Below are positions 21,214 through 30,899 of a DNA stretch of 64,000 nt, in pieces. Origin of the DNA: Paragonimus westermani (taxonomy: Eukaryota; Platyhelminthes; Trematoda; Plagiorchiida; Troglotrematidae); NCBI GenBank assembly GCA_008508345.1, contig QNGE01000775.1, positions 125,324 through 189,323 of the forward strand, given 5' to 3'. The position numbers and the translations under genes are program-made. Numbering within the stretch: position 1 is the first letter of the stretch; the number at the start of each line of letters is the position of its first letter. Below the pieces are notes generated by a model that was not told where the DNA came from, searched no databases, and saw only the letters and a program-made list of their open reading frames with translations.

Positions 21214-22485
21214 AGGGTTACTCGTAAATACATACCATACGGTTTCCTTAGCAAACGCTCTTGTATGACATGTCAGCTGGAATTCTTGAACCATATATCG
21301 ACGTCCGTCGATGATGGAAGTGCGGTAATTATCATACTCTTGGACATGCAAAAGGCATTCGATCGTGTGCCTCATAAGCGCCTCTTGATCAAAATAGCAT
21401 CTTTTGGCATACAAGATCCCTTGTATAGCTGGCTGTCGTCATACCTCGAAGGTCGCACTCAAACAGTCAAAATAGGAGAACACTATTCAACACCAAAACC
21501 AGTAACTAGTGGGGTGGTCCAAGGAAGCGTTCTGGGTCCGTTGCTCTTCTTAATGTACATAAATGATCTGTGCGACGTTATTACACATGGCAAGCCCTTT
21601 CTGTTTGCTGACGATATCAAAATCGTTTACACATTCCGCCAGGGCAGTAGTATCAATTTCTGTCTACAAGATATACGACAGGACCTAGCCTCCTTGCAGT
21701 TGTGGTGCAGAACATGGCTGATGTCGTTCTCAGCAGACAAATCGAACATCCTCACTTATGGTTGTAAAATACCCAATGGCTCCATCTCACTAAATGGTTG
21801 TAATATTGACACAGCCACTTCGGTCAGAGATCTTGGAATACGGTACTCAAACTCCTTCAATTTCTCTGAACAAGTATGCTTCCAGGTAGCAAAAACTAAA
21901 AGAACAATAGGCTGCATCAAAAAGGCGTTCAACCTACCAGCTGCGAAGCTGACGCTCTACAAAATGTGTGCTCGGCCTCAACTCGAGTATTGCACCTTCA
22001 TTTACTGCCACCTACGCAAGTCCGACAGGCTTGTGTTAGAAAACCTTCAACGATCGTTTACCAAAAGCTTATCAGGATATTCCTCTTCGCTCACCTATAG
22101 ACAACGTTGTGGAAAACTTGGCATTGATCCACTTTGGCTGCGTAGACTAAAGTTGAACTTGACGCTGCTGTATAAACTCATACATTCGGATGCGATTACT
22201 TCAGCGATCACCGTACGCTTACAACACAGCCCTCCATATAGTCTAAGAAATAAGGATTTCACCTTACCAACCCCGATATCCCGGAAGAATATACGTGCAA
22301 ACTTCTTCCTTGTAAAGTATTCCTACATTTGGAATAAACTCCCAAGTGAGGTCAGAGCCAGTAACAACATTCAGCGTTTTAAAAAGGGTTTGGACAGCTA
22401 TCTTACGTTAACAAACACGATGTCCATCTTCAAACTCTCTGTATCACCTGACGACCTTTTTGAGTGTGGTCCGAAAAACATTTAG
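21214..22485 (+). CDS. LINE reverse transcriptase, open frame (5'-truncated)
   Basis: The frame is open from 21214 without a stop to 22485, although the first methionine is at 21265. It starts in the fingers (PYGFLSKRSCMTCQLEFLNH) and continues through motif A (LLDMQKAFDRVPHKRLL), motif B (SGVVQGSVLGPLLFLMYIND) and motif C with FADD intact (PFLFADDIKIVY). The C-terminal domain (VRDLGIRYSNSFNF, KCARPQLEY-type block, ENLQRSF) ends with a WNKLPSEVRASN segment. All palm aspartates are present. The N-terminal endonuclease and first RT fingers are absent, so it cannot move alone. It is CR1/Jockey-like by its C-terminal blocks and among the youngest-looking coding pieces in the window. Confidence 0.85.
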   Translation, partial: RVTRKYIPYGFLSKRSCMTCQLEFLNHISTSVDDGSAVIIILLDMQKAFDRVPHKRLLIKIASFGIQDPLYSWLSSYLEGRTQTVKIGEHYSTPKPVTSGVVQGSVLGPLLFLMYINDLCDVITHGKPFLFADDIKIVYTFRQGSSINFCLQDIRQDLASLQLWCRTWLMSFSADKSNILTYGCKIPNGSISLNGCNIDTATSVRDLGIRYSNSFNFSEQVCFQVAKTKRTIGCIKKAFNLPAAKLTLYKMCARPQLEYCTFIYCHLRKSDRLVLENLQRSFTKSLSGYSSSLTYRQRCGKLGIDPLWLRRLKLNLTLLYKLIHSDAITSAITVRLQHSPPYSLRNKDFTLPTPISRKNIRANFFLVKYSYIWNKLPSEVRASNNIQRFKKGLDSYLTLTNTMSIFKLSVSPDDLFECGPKNI

Positions 22486-23290
22486 TCGTCAGATGCGTAA
22501 TACGCAGACAATCAATCTGCTGTCTAACGCCTGTCGAGAACAGCCCACTTGAAACGGTTTGTTATATGGCTTACTCACAAGATCATTTAGCACTTGGCCT
22601 TTGACACCCAACATTATTTTAATGACGTGTTTACTCATGTATATGCAATGCCCAAATTGCTATGAAATGTGCACTGGGCACTTAATAATAAGTCCAACAG
22701 AACGATGTCATGTGATATTTAGTTGTCACGCACATTTCATGCGGCCCTCCAAACCGTCGACTCAATTACCCGTTTACCCGGATAAATCTCGAGTGCATAG
22801 TAAAATACCACAACAAACAATAGATAGGGTTATATATTCCAGTTATCATAGCAAAAATAATAATATCGAACGAGTTCTTTGTCAAAAATTCCCCATATAT
22901 ATTGCCTGTCGTAGTAAATGTTATAACCCCATATTTTCTCATCTAACGTGTGGAATTACGTTCTCCCTCCCGATTCCCATTTTATCCATTGAGCGAGGAA
23001 ATGGTTCTGCGACGGATGGACGCACGGAACTTCGTCTAAGCTGAACGGTTCACGAGATGTTCAACTTTGTGACGTTGTCGAGCAATCGGCGAAATCCTGC
23101 GTTGAAATCTGCTTGATTTTGGGATTTTCCGCCATTCCTCGCCAAAGCCGATCTATCTTGACAATTTCCGAACGCCAGTTTTATTCCATAACACCAAAAA
23201 ATTTCAAAGGTGCGTTTGGACACCCTCCCGGAGTGACCTTGAAATATTTGAAAAATCGCTCATCATACAACCTTGTAAACAGTGAATTAG
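22486..23290. other. Possible LINE 3' tail and spacer
   Basis: The region directly after the LINE stop may hold its 3' untranslated sequence. No tail repeat or poly(A) could be defined, and a 161-codon plus frame at 22559-23044 shows no domain. Confidence 0.35.
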
Positions 23291-23540
23291 TGTAACATCC
23301 CATGTTTTTGAGACTGAATCGGTGAAATAAGCGAACTACCTATTTCTATGTTGCGTGCGTGAAAGTTCCATAAACTTCACTCGTTCCCTCTTTGACTACG
23401 TAATTCTTGCAAGAAACTTCACGTTCGTGCTACTCTTAAATTATTCGTTTATGTATGGTTTGCAAATATCCACAGTGATCGCGCGTAACCAAGCGTGCTT
23501 CTCACACATGCGTTGGGAAATATATATTATTTATTTATAC
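23291..23540 (+). repeat. LTR-like repeat, copy 3
   Basis: It begins TGTAACATCCC and from 23304 to 23536 matches 1-233 with about six mismatches. The surrounding DNA has no gag, so this is probably a solo LTR of the BEL/Pao family at the left edge of the window. A convincing target duplication was not seen, and the exact 3' end is uncertain because copies 1 and 3 diverge at about 23536. Confidence 0.7.
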
Positions 23541-24292
23541 GCACAATGAATACTTGTACAATACCACGATTACGTCAATGCGGCAAAAATGGACATGATG
23601 AGAAAGCAGATTTTCTGTTTGCAAAGGAGTATTTGAAACAGACTTTCAAAACGATGATTCTCAGAGTCTTCGAAATTCGATGAACTGCTGAGTAATTACA
23701 TCAATTCGCACTTCACAAGGTGATCGCTGACCAAATAGTGAATGTCATGCCAGAAGGTGCGTGGAGAACGGAGAAAATGAACAGTTGAAAATTTTTGCCG
23801 TCGATATAAAGAATTGTGGGAAAATAGATAGGAATCTTCGCGGGAATCAGGAGAGAAAGAAAAGCACACGCTTTTGGGAAGAAATAGGTGGACCATCGGA
23901 CTGGACATGGGTACCTGCTCAAAATCAACGGAATTACACGGAACTCGCAAATTATCTAATCAGAACGCGATTTCCAATGCTCGGATGCAATGAAATGTTT
24001 TCACTAACAACAACAAGGTGTCGCCACGTATGGTCGTAGAATATTGCTCTTTTACGTTGAATAAACATTTTTCACCACAACCTGCGCCGCGCTCGTTACA
24101 GAACATATGATAACGTATAAAATTTAGTTTTGTGCATCAATTCTCAGGGGTACACCAAACTTCAGAGACTAGAATGATGTGAGTATTACAGAATGAAAAT
24201 GTCTGAAAATTCTCATCATCTGACTAGTGAGCGTGAATTCAAAAGAAACAAATCCGGTGCATTCATCTTACTCGGTGTCATATGAACTGTAG
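23541..24292. other. Spacer upstream of the gypsy element
   Basis: A 92-codon plus frame (23761-24039) has no recognisable domain. An AATAAA-type signal occurs at about 24059. The GTAG at 24289-24292 may be a target site duplication of the following element. Confidence 0.35.
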
Positions 24293-24825
24293 AGATGGCT
24301 CCCGAGTTCGTACGCCCAGATTTTCCCCAACCTTATGCTACCGTGAGTCGGAAGTCGCAGGGGGAAAACGATGGATCTGCAAACAAACATTATTTATTGA
24401 TTTACTCACGGTTCACAACAGACTTCAACGTAACAATTAAGGGGTGCTAGGGAGCTGGACGTGAGAGCACCCTGAGCACAACCGCACAGCAGTCGCCAGA
24501 GTGGAAAAGTGCGTCAACGGAGAATTCCAGTCGACCTTCAGGATTCAAACAAGCGTAAGACTGGTTGAGCGGCGTTCCTAACGGTAATAGCTCAGCATTG
24601 TTATCCTAGCGAATGTAACCTACAGTAGTAGAGATGATGTGGATTCATTATAGAGCTATGAGCATACCTGCGATACTTATGCCGGTCCACTAACATTGAT
24701 GCTAGTGGTTTGTAGTAAGTTTACATATACAAGGTAGTGTGAACAGGCGCGGTGGTACTGGCAAGGCAAGTCCCACGTCGCAGGGAGCTTAGAATTTTAG
24801 GGACGTCGAAGGTGATCTCACTACA
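24293..24825 (-). repeat. 3' LTR of the gypsy element
   Basis: This is the partner of the 29322-29854 repeat. The last bases on the minus strand read CCATCT where the partner reads CTAGCA, so the terminal CA is altered or the boundary is a few bases off. It probably contains promoter and polyadenylation signals, but I could not point to a specific TATA box. Confidence 0.9.
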
Positions 24826-24842
24826 TCAGCCCACCCTCCCAG
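24826..24842 (-). other. Candidate polypurine tract
   Basis: The minus strand immediately before the 3' LTR reads GGGAGGGTGGGCTGA, purine-rich and in the expected place to prime plus-strand DNA synthesis. Confidence 0.6.
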
Positions 24843-25285
24843 TAGGGTGACTACCATAGGAGGCCTTCTACCTGTGAAGTTTATTCCTGGGTAACAGCTT
24901 CTGTCTTGCTGGCCAGCCGCGCGCCAGCCACCCAACCTGAAAACGCCTCCTGAGGACGTGACAGGGGATGTGATTTCCTCACCGCGGAGACACAAATTGC
25001 TACAGCGTTCAAGGTTTCCTCCTTGGGTCCAGCAAGTGTTGATATGCATCTGGTTAGACCTCGGAATAAGGAAAGTTGAAATACCTGAACGTTAGAGAAA
25101 AAGGCAGATACCCACCGTAACGCGTGTCCTGCAGTGCCTGAGGATATTTACAATTATGTGCGGGTATCTTCCGTGTAAAGCGAGTCAGGAAATTTCACCT
25201 AACTGTTAGCTGCTGGTCGACAGGAGCATGGAATACACATAATGAATTATCAACTGTACAATAAATGCTGAACAGAAAATGTAAA
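24843..25285 (-). other. 3' untranslated region of the gypsy element
   Basis: This lies between the integrase stop and the polypurine tract. A minus frame spans part of it (24789-25049) but has no domain and runs into the LTR. Confidence 0.6.
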
Positions 25286-26599
25286 CTACTCCAGAAAGCG
25301 CGCGGGAAAATGGACGCGCCTCCCTGAACAAGTTGTAGGTTGAGGAGGGATTTGGTCAGGAATAGATGCGGAAGGCAATGCCGGGGCTAAATGAGAGGTT
25401 GAAGTAGATGGAGACGGCTCAGGTGATGTATGTATTGTCAAACCAGGGGGTGAGTCAGTGAAAGCAGGTTTAAGGCGGTCAATAGAGACCGTGAGGTGCT
25501 GACCGAAACTGTCGATCACATAGGTTTTTGCGGACCGTTTAATGATACGAAACGGTCATTTATACGGTTGTTGTAGCGGCTTCTTAACACACTCTGTTCG
25601 CAGAAACACGAACTCACAATTGCTGAGTTCTCTAGGAACGTAAGAAGATTTTTGAATACGTGTAGCACTTGGTTGTTGTGATCGCATGTATTTGGGTAGT
25701 CGGTTGGCGTAGTCTTGAGTATCGACAGCAGTTTTGCTTGACGACTGAAAGTAATCAGCTGGAAGGCTTAAAGGAGGACCATGGACAGGTGACGCTGGGG
25801 TCGTTCTATCACCCATGACACAATTACGAATACCGAGTAGAACTAGGGGTAAATTTTCTGCCCAACCCATCGGCTCGTGAGCGCGTAATGAAGCTTTGAG
25901 CTGACGATGGAAACGCTCTACGAGTCCATTCGCTTGCGGGTGATTTGCTGTGGTGCGCGCTCGATGCACGCCTAACAGCTTGGTCAGTTGTAAAAACGAA
26001 GCTGATTCGAACTGCGTACCACGGTCAGTTGTGATGTTCGACGGACAACCATAACGTGCAACCCGATGCTCGACAAAAGCGCGAGCCACATACACTGTTG
26101 ATGTGTCTGACAACGGTATGGTTTCTGGCCAGCGAGTTAACCGATCGATACACGTGAGCAGGTGGGTACAGATTCTCGAAGGTGGAAGTGGCCCGACGAG
26201 GTCCAGGTGGACATGTTCAAAATGGTCGTCGAGAGTTGGAAAAGGTTCCAAGGGGGTGCTCGTGTGTCGGTTGACCTTGGAACGTTTACATGCAAGACAG
26301 CAACGGGCCCACTAGCTCCATCTCGATTCATGTTGGGCCAGACGAATCGATCCGCGACCAGTCTTAGTGATGCGAGTATCCCTGGATGTGACAGGTTATG
26401 CAATGATTCGAAAACTGATTTTCGTAACAAATGTGGCACGACTGGCCTGGGGTATCCCAACGTATTGTCACATATAATGGTACCGGGCGAAGACGTCAAA
26501 GGAACTGTGACAAGGCGTAAGATCGTGCGCTTCAGATCATCCGTAAACGTGCAATCGGACTGTTGTTGTGCTGCTATGTTGTGATGTAATATCAAGCCG
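25286..26599 (-). pseudogene. CsRn1-like integrase
   Basis: The zinc finger reads FESLHNLSHPGILASLRLVA, then after a shift CLACKRSKVNRH, giving H-x3-H and C-x2-C. The core frame 25556-26251 has HVHLDLVGPLPPSR, NITTDRGTQFESASF and HPQANGLVERFHRQLKASL, so the D,D-E triad is complete. A stop and shift near 25555 lead to the C-terminal frame 25286-25519 (DSFGQHLTVSIDRLKPAF, then CSGRRVHFPARFLE), the final motif of this family. The integrase is nearly complete apart from these frame breaks. Confidence 0.9.
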
Positions 26600-27289
26600 G
26601 TGGTTGTAGACACGTGCATTCGTGATAGAGCATCTGCAGCGACGTTTGCAGCTCCGGAGACATGGCGGATGCTCGTAGAAAACTGGGCTGTATAGTCTAG
26701 CTGTCGAGCTTCTCGAGGCGAATGTTTATCGGAGTAATTCTGTAGAGCGTACACAAGAGGTTTGTGACCCGTGAAAATAATGAAATCATGGTCCTCGAGT
26801 GCGTGGCGAAAGTGGTGCACAGCCTTATACACAGCTATGAGTTCCCGACCGAAGGTGCTGTGACGCATTTCGGTATCGCTGAGACGTTGAGAAGAGAATG
26901 CGATCGGTTGCCACGTCTCACGAACTGCTTGTTGTAGCACTGCACCTATGGCTGTGTCTGATGCATCCACGGCGATACTAATTGGTGCGTCCGGTTGTTG
27001 GAAATGCAACATGACTGAAGAGGCGAGTGCCTGCTTAACATTGGCAAAAGCCGTGGAGGCTTCGGGGGTTAGGTGCAAAGTTCGTTTATTACCCCGAAGT
27101 AAATCAGTCAAAGGTTGCATAAGCTTGACGCAGTTGGGAATAAATCGACGGTAATAATCCACGAGCCATTGAAGCGGCGAAGCTTGGGAATTGTACCCGG
27201 AAACTGGCACGATCGAATAGCCTCGACCTTGGAATCAAGTGGTTTAATCCCATCTGCAGAGATGCTGTGGCCTAAAAATTTATCGAGGC
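26600..27289 (-). pseudogene. CsRn1-like RNase H
   Basis: In the minus frame 26137-27210 the connection (YYRRFIPNCVKLMQPLTDLL) is followed by RNase H: ISIAVDASDTAIGAVLQQ, WQPIAFSSQRLSDTE, GRELIAVYKAVHHFRHALE and FIIFTGHKPLVYAL. The usual catalytic Asp of TDHKPL is Gly here. The domain ends with HVSGAANVAADALSRM. The other catalytic residues (first Asp, Glu, last Asp) are present. The single Asp-to-Gly change would be expected to abolish RNase H activity. Confidence 0.85.
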
Positions 27290-28020
27290 TTGACCAAGTT
27301 CGGACTTAGCTCCGTTGACAGTGAGGCCGTATGATGCCAGACGTTGAAACAGCGTCCGTAGATGGGTTGTATGCTATTCGGGGGAAGAGCTAGCCACGAG
27401 GATGTCGTCTATGTATGCATAAATGTAGTCCAGCCAACGGGTCACTTCATTAATCAGACGTTTGAACGTCTGTGCAGCGTCACGAAGACCAAAAGCATGC
27501 GCACAAATTCGAACAAACCGAATGGAGTCGTAATAGACGTCTTAGGTATATCCTCTTGTGCTACCGGCATCTGGTGATAGGCGCGGACGAGGTCAATTTT
27601 GCTGAAGATTGTTTTACCCGCGAGGCTGGTAATTAGGTCGTAGACACGTGGCACAGGGTACCTATCTGGAACAGTAGCATTGTCCAATCCACGATAATCT
27701 CTGCAAGGACGCCAATCACCTTCTGCCTTCTTTGGCACCATGTGCAGAGGAGATGCCCAAGGGCTGTCAGAAGGGCGGATCATACCCATGTCCAGCATGT
27801 GTTGGAATTCGGCACCAGCAATGCGCAGTTTGCCTGGCGCCAGCCTTCGCGGTCGCTGGAAAACCAGTATACCTTTCGTTTCGAGGTGGTGTACCACGTC
27901 CGTAATGACGGCAGGTAACTCGTTAGGTGCACGGGCCAACCCAGTGAATTTACGCAATACCGCTCGATATCTATCGTCAACGCTTGGTTCAGCAAGCAAT
28001 GGGCTGAGGACAGTCGTCAA
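27290..28020 (-). pseudogene. CsRn1-like reverse transcriptase
   Basis: The minus frame 27454-28020 contains [58 protein letters not shown] and [15 protein letters not shown], so fingers and motif A are intact. A frameshift near 27465-27485 separates the rest: [16 protein letters not shown], then WLDYIYAYIDDILVASS with the catalytic YIDD intact. Another shift follows near 27280. The active-site residues are all still present. Confidence 0.9.
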
Positions 28021-28431
28021 AAAGTGGTCTCTTTAGAGGATATACTCATTAGGGGATCTAGAAGCTTGTGGCGACCTGCGTCCACCACCAATCCAAAATG
28101 GTTTAAGAAGTGCATGCCCAAAATGGCATTTGGCACATCCGCTATAATGAACACCCAACGAAAAACACGCCGCAGGCCCACGTCAAACGTCAAGGAGCGT
28201 GTGCGGAAAGTGCGTATTGGGGTTCAATTGGCGGCCTGGAGCTGTAGGGGCGTTGATTGAGGCGTGTCCTCTTTTCTAGAACTCCCATCGTGTATAAAAA
28301 ATAGGCGATCAGGGGTAGGACTGCCAGCACAGTTGTCGCCATTACTTGCTGGCACTTTCGTTTCCCGAGGCGGTTGAGAAGGTGCACGGCTTAACGCACT
28401 TCCGTGCCTTGGTCCCAAACATGTGATGGTA
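28021..28431 (-). pseudogene. CsRn1-like aspartic protease
   Basis: Minus frames carry DRLFFIHDGSSRKED, the entry to the protease. The family's D-T-G-A box should follow and is not visible, so it is probably lost in a small deletion. Then come LQAAN-type residues, RTRSLTFDVGLRRVF in another frame, WVFIIADVPNAILGMHFL and NHFGLVVDAGRHKLLD. Those last blocks are the conserved hydrophobic core after the active site. The protease is therefore probably inactive. Confidence 0.7.
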
Positions 28432-29134
28432 CTAGCAATACCCCGTTCTTGAACGCGACCCAGAACGGTTACGTCCTCTGGAAGCGGAGCGACAGCGATA
28501 AGCTTTAGGAGTTTGAATTTCTCGACAGAGTTCTTCCACTTTCGCTATCAATTCGGCAGGTGTGCTTTTTGTGTGTGTATTGACCTGGTGCATTTTGCTG
28601 GGAAGGTGTTGGATGACTGAGTTGGCCGATTTTGTCAAGTCATCCAAAGAACTCGTTGACATGAATGGAGAAATGATTGCCTGTACAAAGTCGGGCGACC
28701 TCTGCATCCAAATGTAACGCATGAGTTTGTCGTCAATCCTGTGATTTTGTCCCACCTATTTTAACTGTCAAAGCAGTTGAGATGAAGTAAGATCTCCTAT
28801 CTGTAGCTCGCTAAGGACCTGTCTAGTGGCTTCTCTTCCAACACGACGGCACGTTCCAAGAATGCGTTCTTCAGTGCGTCGTAAGGGTTGCTCTCGGGTG
28901 GTCTAATCACTATATATCGGACATTGGCAATGCGGTGTCCAAAAATGTCAACTTGGAAGTTTGACTAGTGATGCGTGCTAACTGGAATTGCGGTTCAAGC
29001 TGTGCTAGCCAGTACTCTGGGTAGTCCGGGACATAATCGGGGACACGAAAGCTTGAGGCGTTTTCCTTCGCATCTATCACAGCGAGCTCTAGTTTGCGGT
29101 CTGAAGTATCTGACTGCATCATCCAAATATACAC
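28432..29134 (-). pseudogene. CsRn1-like gag with CHCC knuckle
   Basis: Minus-strand frames give the gag start (VPDYPEYWLAQLEPQFQLAR, ITSQTSKLTFLD), then after a shift YIVIRPPESNPYDALKNAF and LEEKPLDRSL, then the frame 28432-28755 (DDKLMRYIWMQRSPDFVQAI, SLDDLTKSANSVIQHLP, and an Arg/Ser-rich tail). It ends at a TAG (28432-28434) in the first knuckle position after Cys, where the family has Trp. Reading past it gives YHHMFGTKARKCVKPC, completing C-x2-H-x9-C-x3-C. Confidence 0.85.
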
Positions 29135-29304
29135 ATAGGATACCGAAAAAATACAAACGCGTAGAAACTAGTGGAACTACGGCGCGAAATTTAGTGCTAT
29201 ATATGAATTTATTATAAGTATGGAAATACGGGAGAAATAATTGAATCTAGCGTATACAAATGGTGCAATAAATAATAATAAGTAGAAAAAACGCTTATGG
29301 AACG

Positions 29305-29313
29305 GGCTCACCA
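29305..29313 (-). other. Candidate primer binding site
   Basis: On the minus strand, 8 bases after the 5' LTR, the sequence reads TGGTGAGCC. Primer binding sites begin with TGG, complementary to the tRNA CCA end. The particular tRNA was not determined. Confidence 0.5.
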
Positions 29314-29321
29314 AATTTTAG

Positions 29322-29854
29322 TGCTAGTTCCTGAATTCGCACGCCCAGATTTTCCCCAACCTTATGCTACCGTGAGTCGGAAGTCGCAGGGAGAAAACGA
29401 TGAATCTGCAAACAAACATTATTTATTGATTTACTCACGGTTCACAACAGACTTCAACGTAACAATTAAGGGGTGCTAGGGAGCTGGACGTGAGAGCACC
29501 CTGAGCACAACCGCACAGCAGTCGCCAGAGTGGAAAAGTGCGTCAACGGAGAATTCCAGTCGACCTTCAGGATTCAAACAAGCGTAAGACTGGTTGAGCG
29601 GCGTTCCTAACGGTAATAGCTCAGCATTGTTATCCTAGCGAATGTAACCTACAGTAGTAGAGATGATGTGGATTCATTATAGAGCTATGAGCATACCTGC
29701 GATACTTATGCCGGTCCACTAACATTGATGCTAGTGGTTTGTAGTAAGTTTACATATACAAGGTAGTGTGAACAGGCGCGGTGGTACTGGCAAGGCAAGT
29801 CCCACGTCGCAGGGAGCTTAGAATTTTAGGGACGTCGAAGGTGATCTCACTACA
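29322..29854 (-). repeat. 5' LTR of the gypsy element
   Basis: It matches the other LTR at a constant offset of 5029 bases with no indels. From the position equivalent to 24374 onward (about 450 bp) the two are identical by eye. The nine differences all lie in the 80 bp at the low-coordinate end, which is the U5-side end of the LTR. In minus orientation it runs TGTAG to AGCA. Confidence 0.9.
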
Positions 29855-30899
29855 GTAGATGTTTAGAAATATCTAAAACGGAAGGGTCTCTGTGCTTCAG
29901 AGACCCGAGTGATGTTGTTTTGTCTGGTATGCCTATAACCAACTCATTAGTGACCGATTGGTGAACGCCTGCGCCTGATTCCATGAGAGAAACTGTTGGA
30001 GGTGTCAACAGTTTATGGTGGGGTGGTGAAACTTTGAGAGGTGGTCTTGGTAGGGTGGGTTTGAACTGCATTTGTACCGCTAGCAGATTGAGCTTAACAT
30101 GAATTGGTCATGCTCACACGCACACTCTCAGCGAATTAATCGGGAGTTGCGGCCAGATGATCATTTATAGTGTGGGGCTACTCATGTTCGAAGGAGTGGT
30201 CAACGTAGGGCCAGCAGCTCTAGGGGTAATGATAGTGCTCTGGCTGAGCCTTGCTTTGAAAGATGCGTCACGTTGGAGATTGCTATTGTTAGGCGAAGGT
30301 CTAGAATAAAGGGTTGGCAGCAGATACATCTTTTTACTCGCTGCGTGCGGATTTCGGGTTTCATGCTTGGTCTTTCCCGTGTGACGCCAAGGTGGTGATC
30401 TCGAGCGGCTTATAGGGCAGTGAGTGGAGGTGGGTTTATTATCACCGGTGCCTCGCTGGTGTTCGATTTATGGATTTCCCTGAGGTGTGTACAAAATTGA
30501 AACATCGGCGTGCTTTTGACTGGTGGACTGACGTTTTCTTACCATATTTGAGTCAGTTACCACGCCGGTGGGTTGAAAACTATACGCCCCATTCGAATCA
30601 ATACGAACACAGTTGTTTGCATGCTTCTGTATGCTAGCTGACTCCTCGACCGAGGTTGCCCCCAGGTTTGGCACGCCACTGGAAATTTCAATATTCACCG
30701 TTAGATCAATCAAGTCAGCGAATTCGTTCTCTTGTTTGCCGTTGACAATGCAGATATGATCGTTGCCACACTCAGGTGCGGTACAACAGAATGGGGCCAC
30801 AAGATCACTGGGATCCAGTTTATCATCACCGGACATCTTCGAACCGTGCTTCGATGCGTTCCGAGCCACGCGCTTAGGTACGGAGGTCATGCTCACCAA
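29855..30899 (-). pseudogene. Unidentified open frames, possibly a LINE 5' part
   Basis: A 143-codon minus frame (30468-30899) starts with a methionine and a basic stretch and contains CCTAPECGNDHICIVNGK followed by an acidic, Ser/Thr-rich segment. Below it, in other frames, come Ser/Thr/Pro-rich stretches (SRSRSPPWRHTGKTKHE, YSRPSPNNSNLQRDASFKAR, RPPLKVSPPHHKLLTPP) down to the LTR at 29854. The C-x4-C-x4-H/C spacing hints at a zinc finger. Such Cys/His plus Ser/Pro-rich segments precede the endonuclease in some flatworm LINEs, but I recognise no specific family. A host exon cannot be excluded. Confidence 0.35.

Larger units (their letters stand above)
24293..29854 (-). mobile_element. CsRn1/Boudicca-like Ty3/gypsy retrotransposon with both LTRs
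   Basis: Two direct repeats of about 533 bp (24293-24825 and 29322-29854) flank minus-strand gag, protease, RT, RNase H and integrase in Ty3/gypsy order. The gag knuckle is of the CHCC type known from the CsRn1 clade. The minus-strand LTR begins TGTAGTGAGATC. A candidate 4-bp duplication GTAG flanks both sides (24289-24292 and 29855-29858). An alternative left edge at 24288, giving TGTAG...CTACA ends, cannot be excluded. The coding region has at least five frame breaks plus stops, so it is non-autonomous now. Confidence 0.9.

Noticed and set aside
23355..23549. Open frame of 64 codons similar to the N-terminus of the frame at 52-1068
   Set aside because: It is LTR sequence duplicated at both sites, not a protein family.
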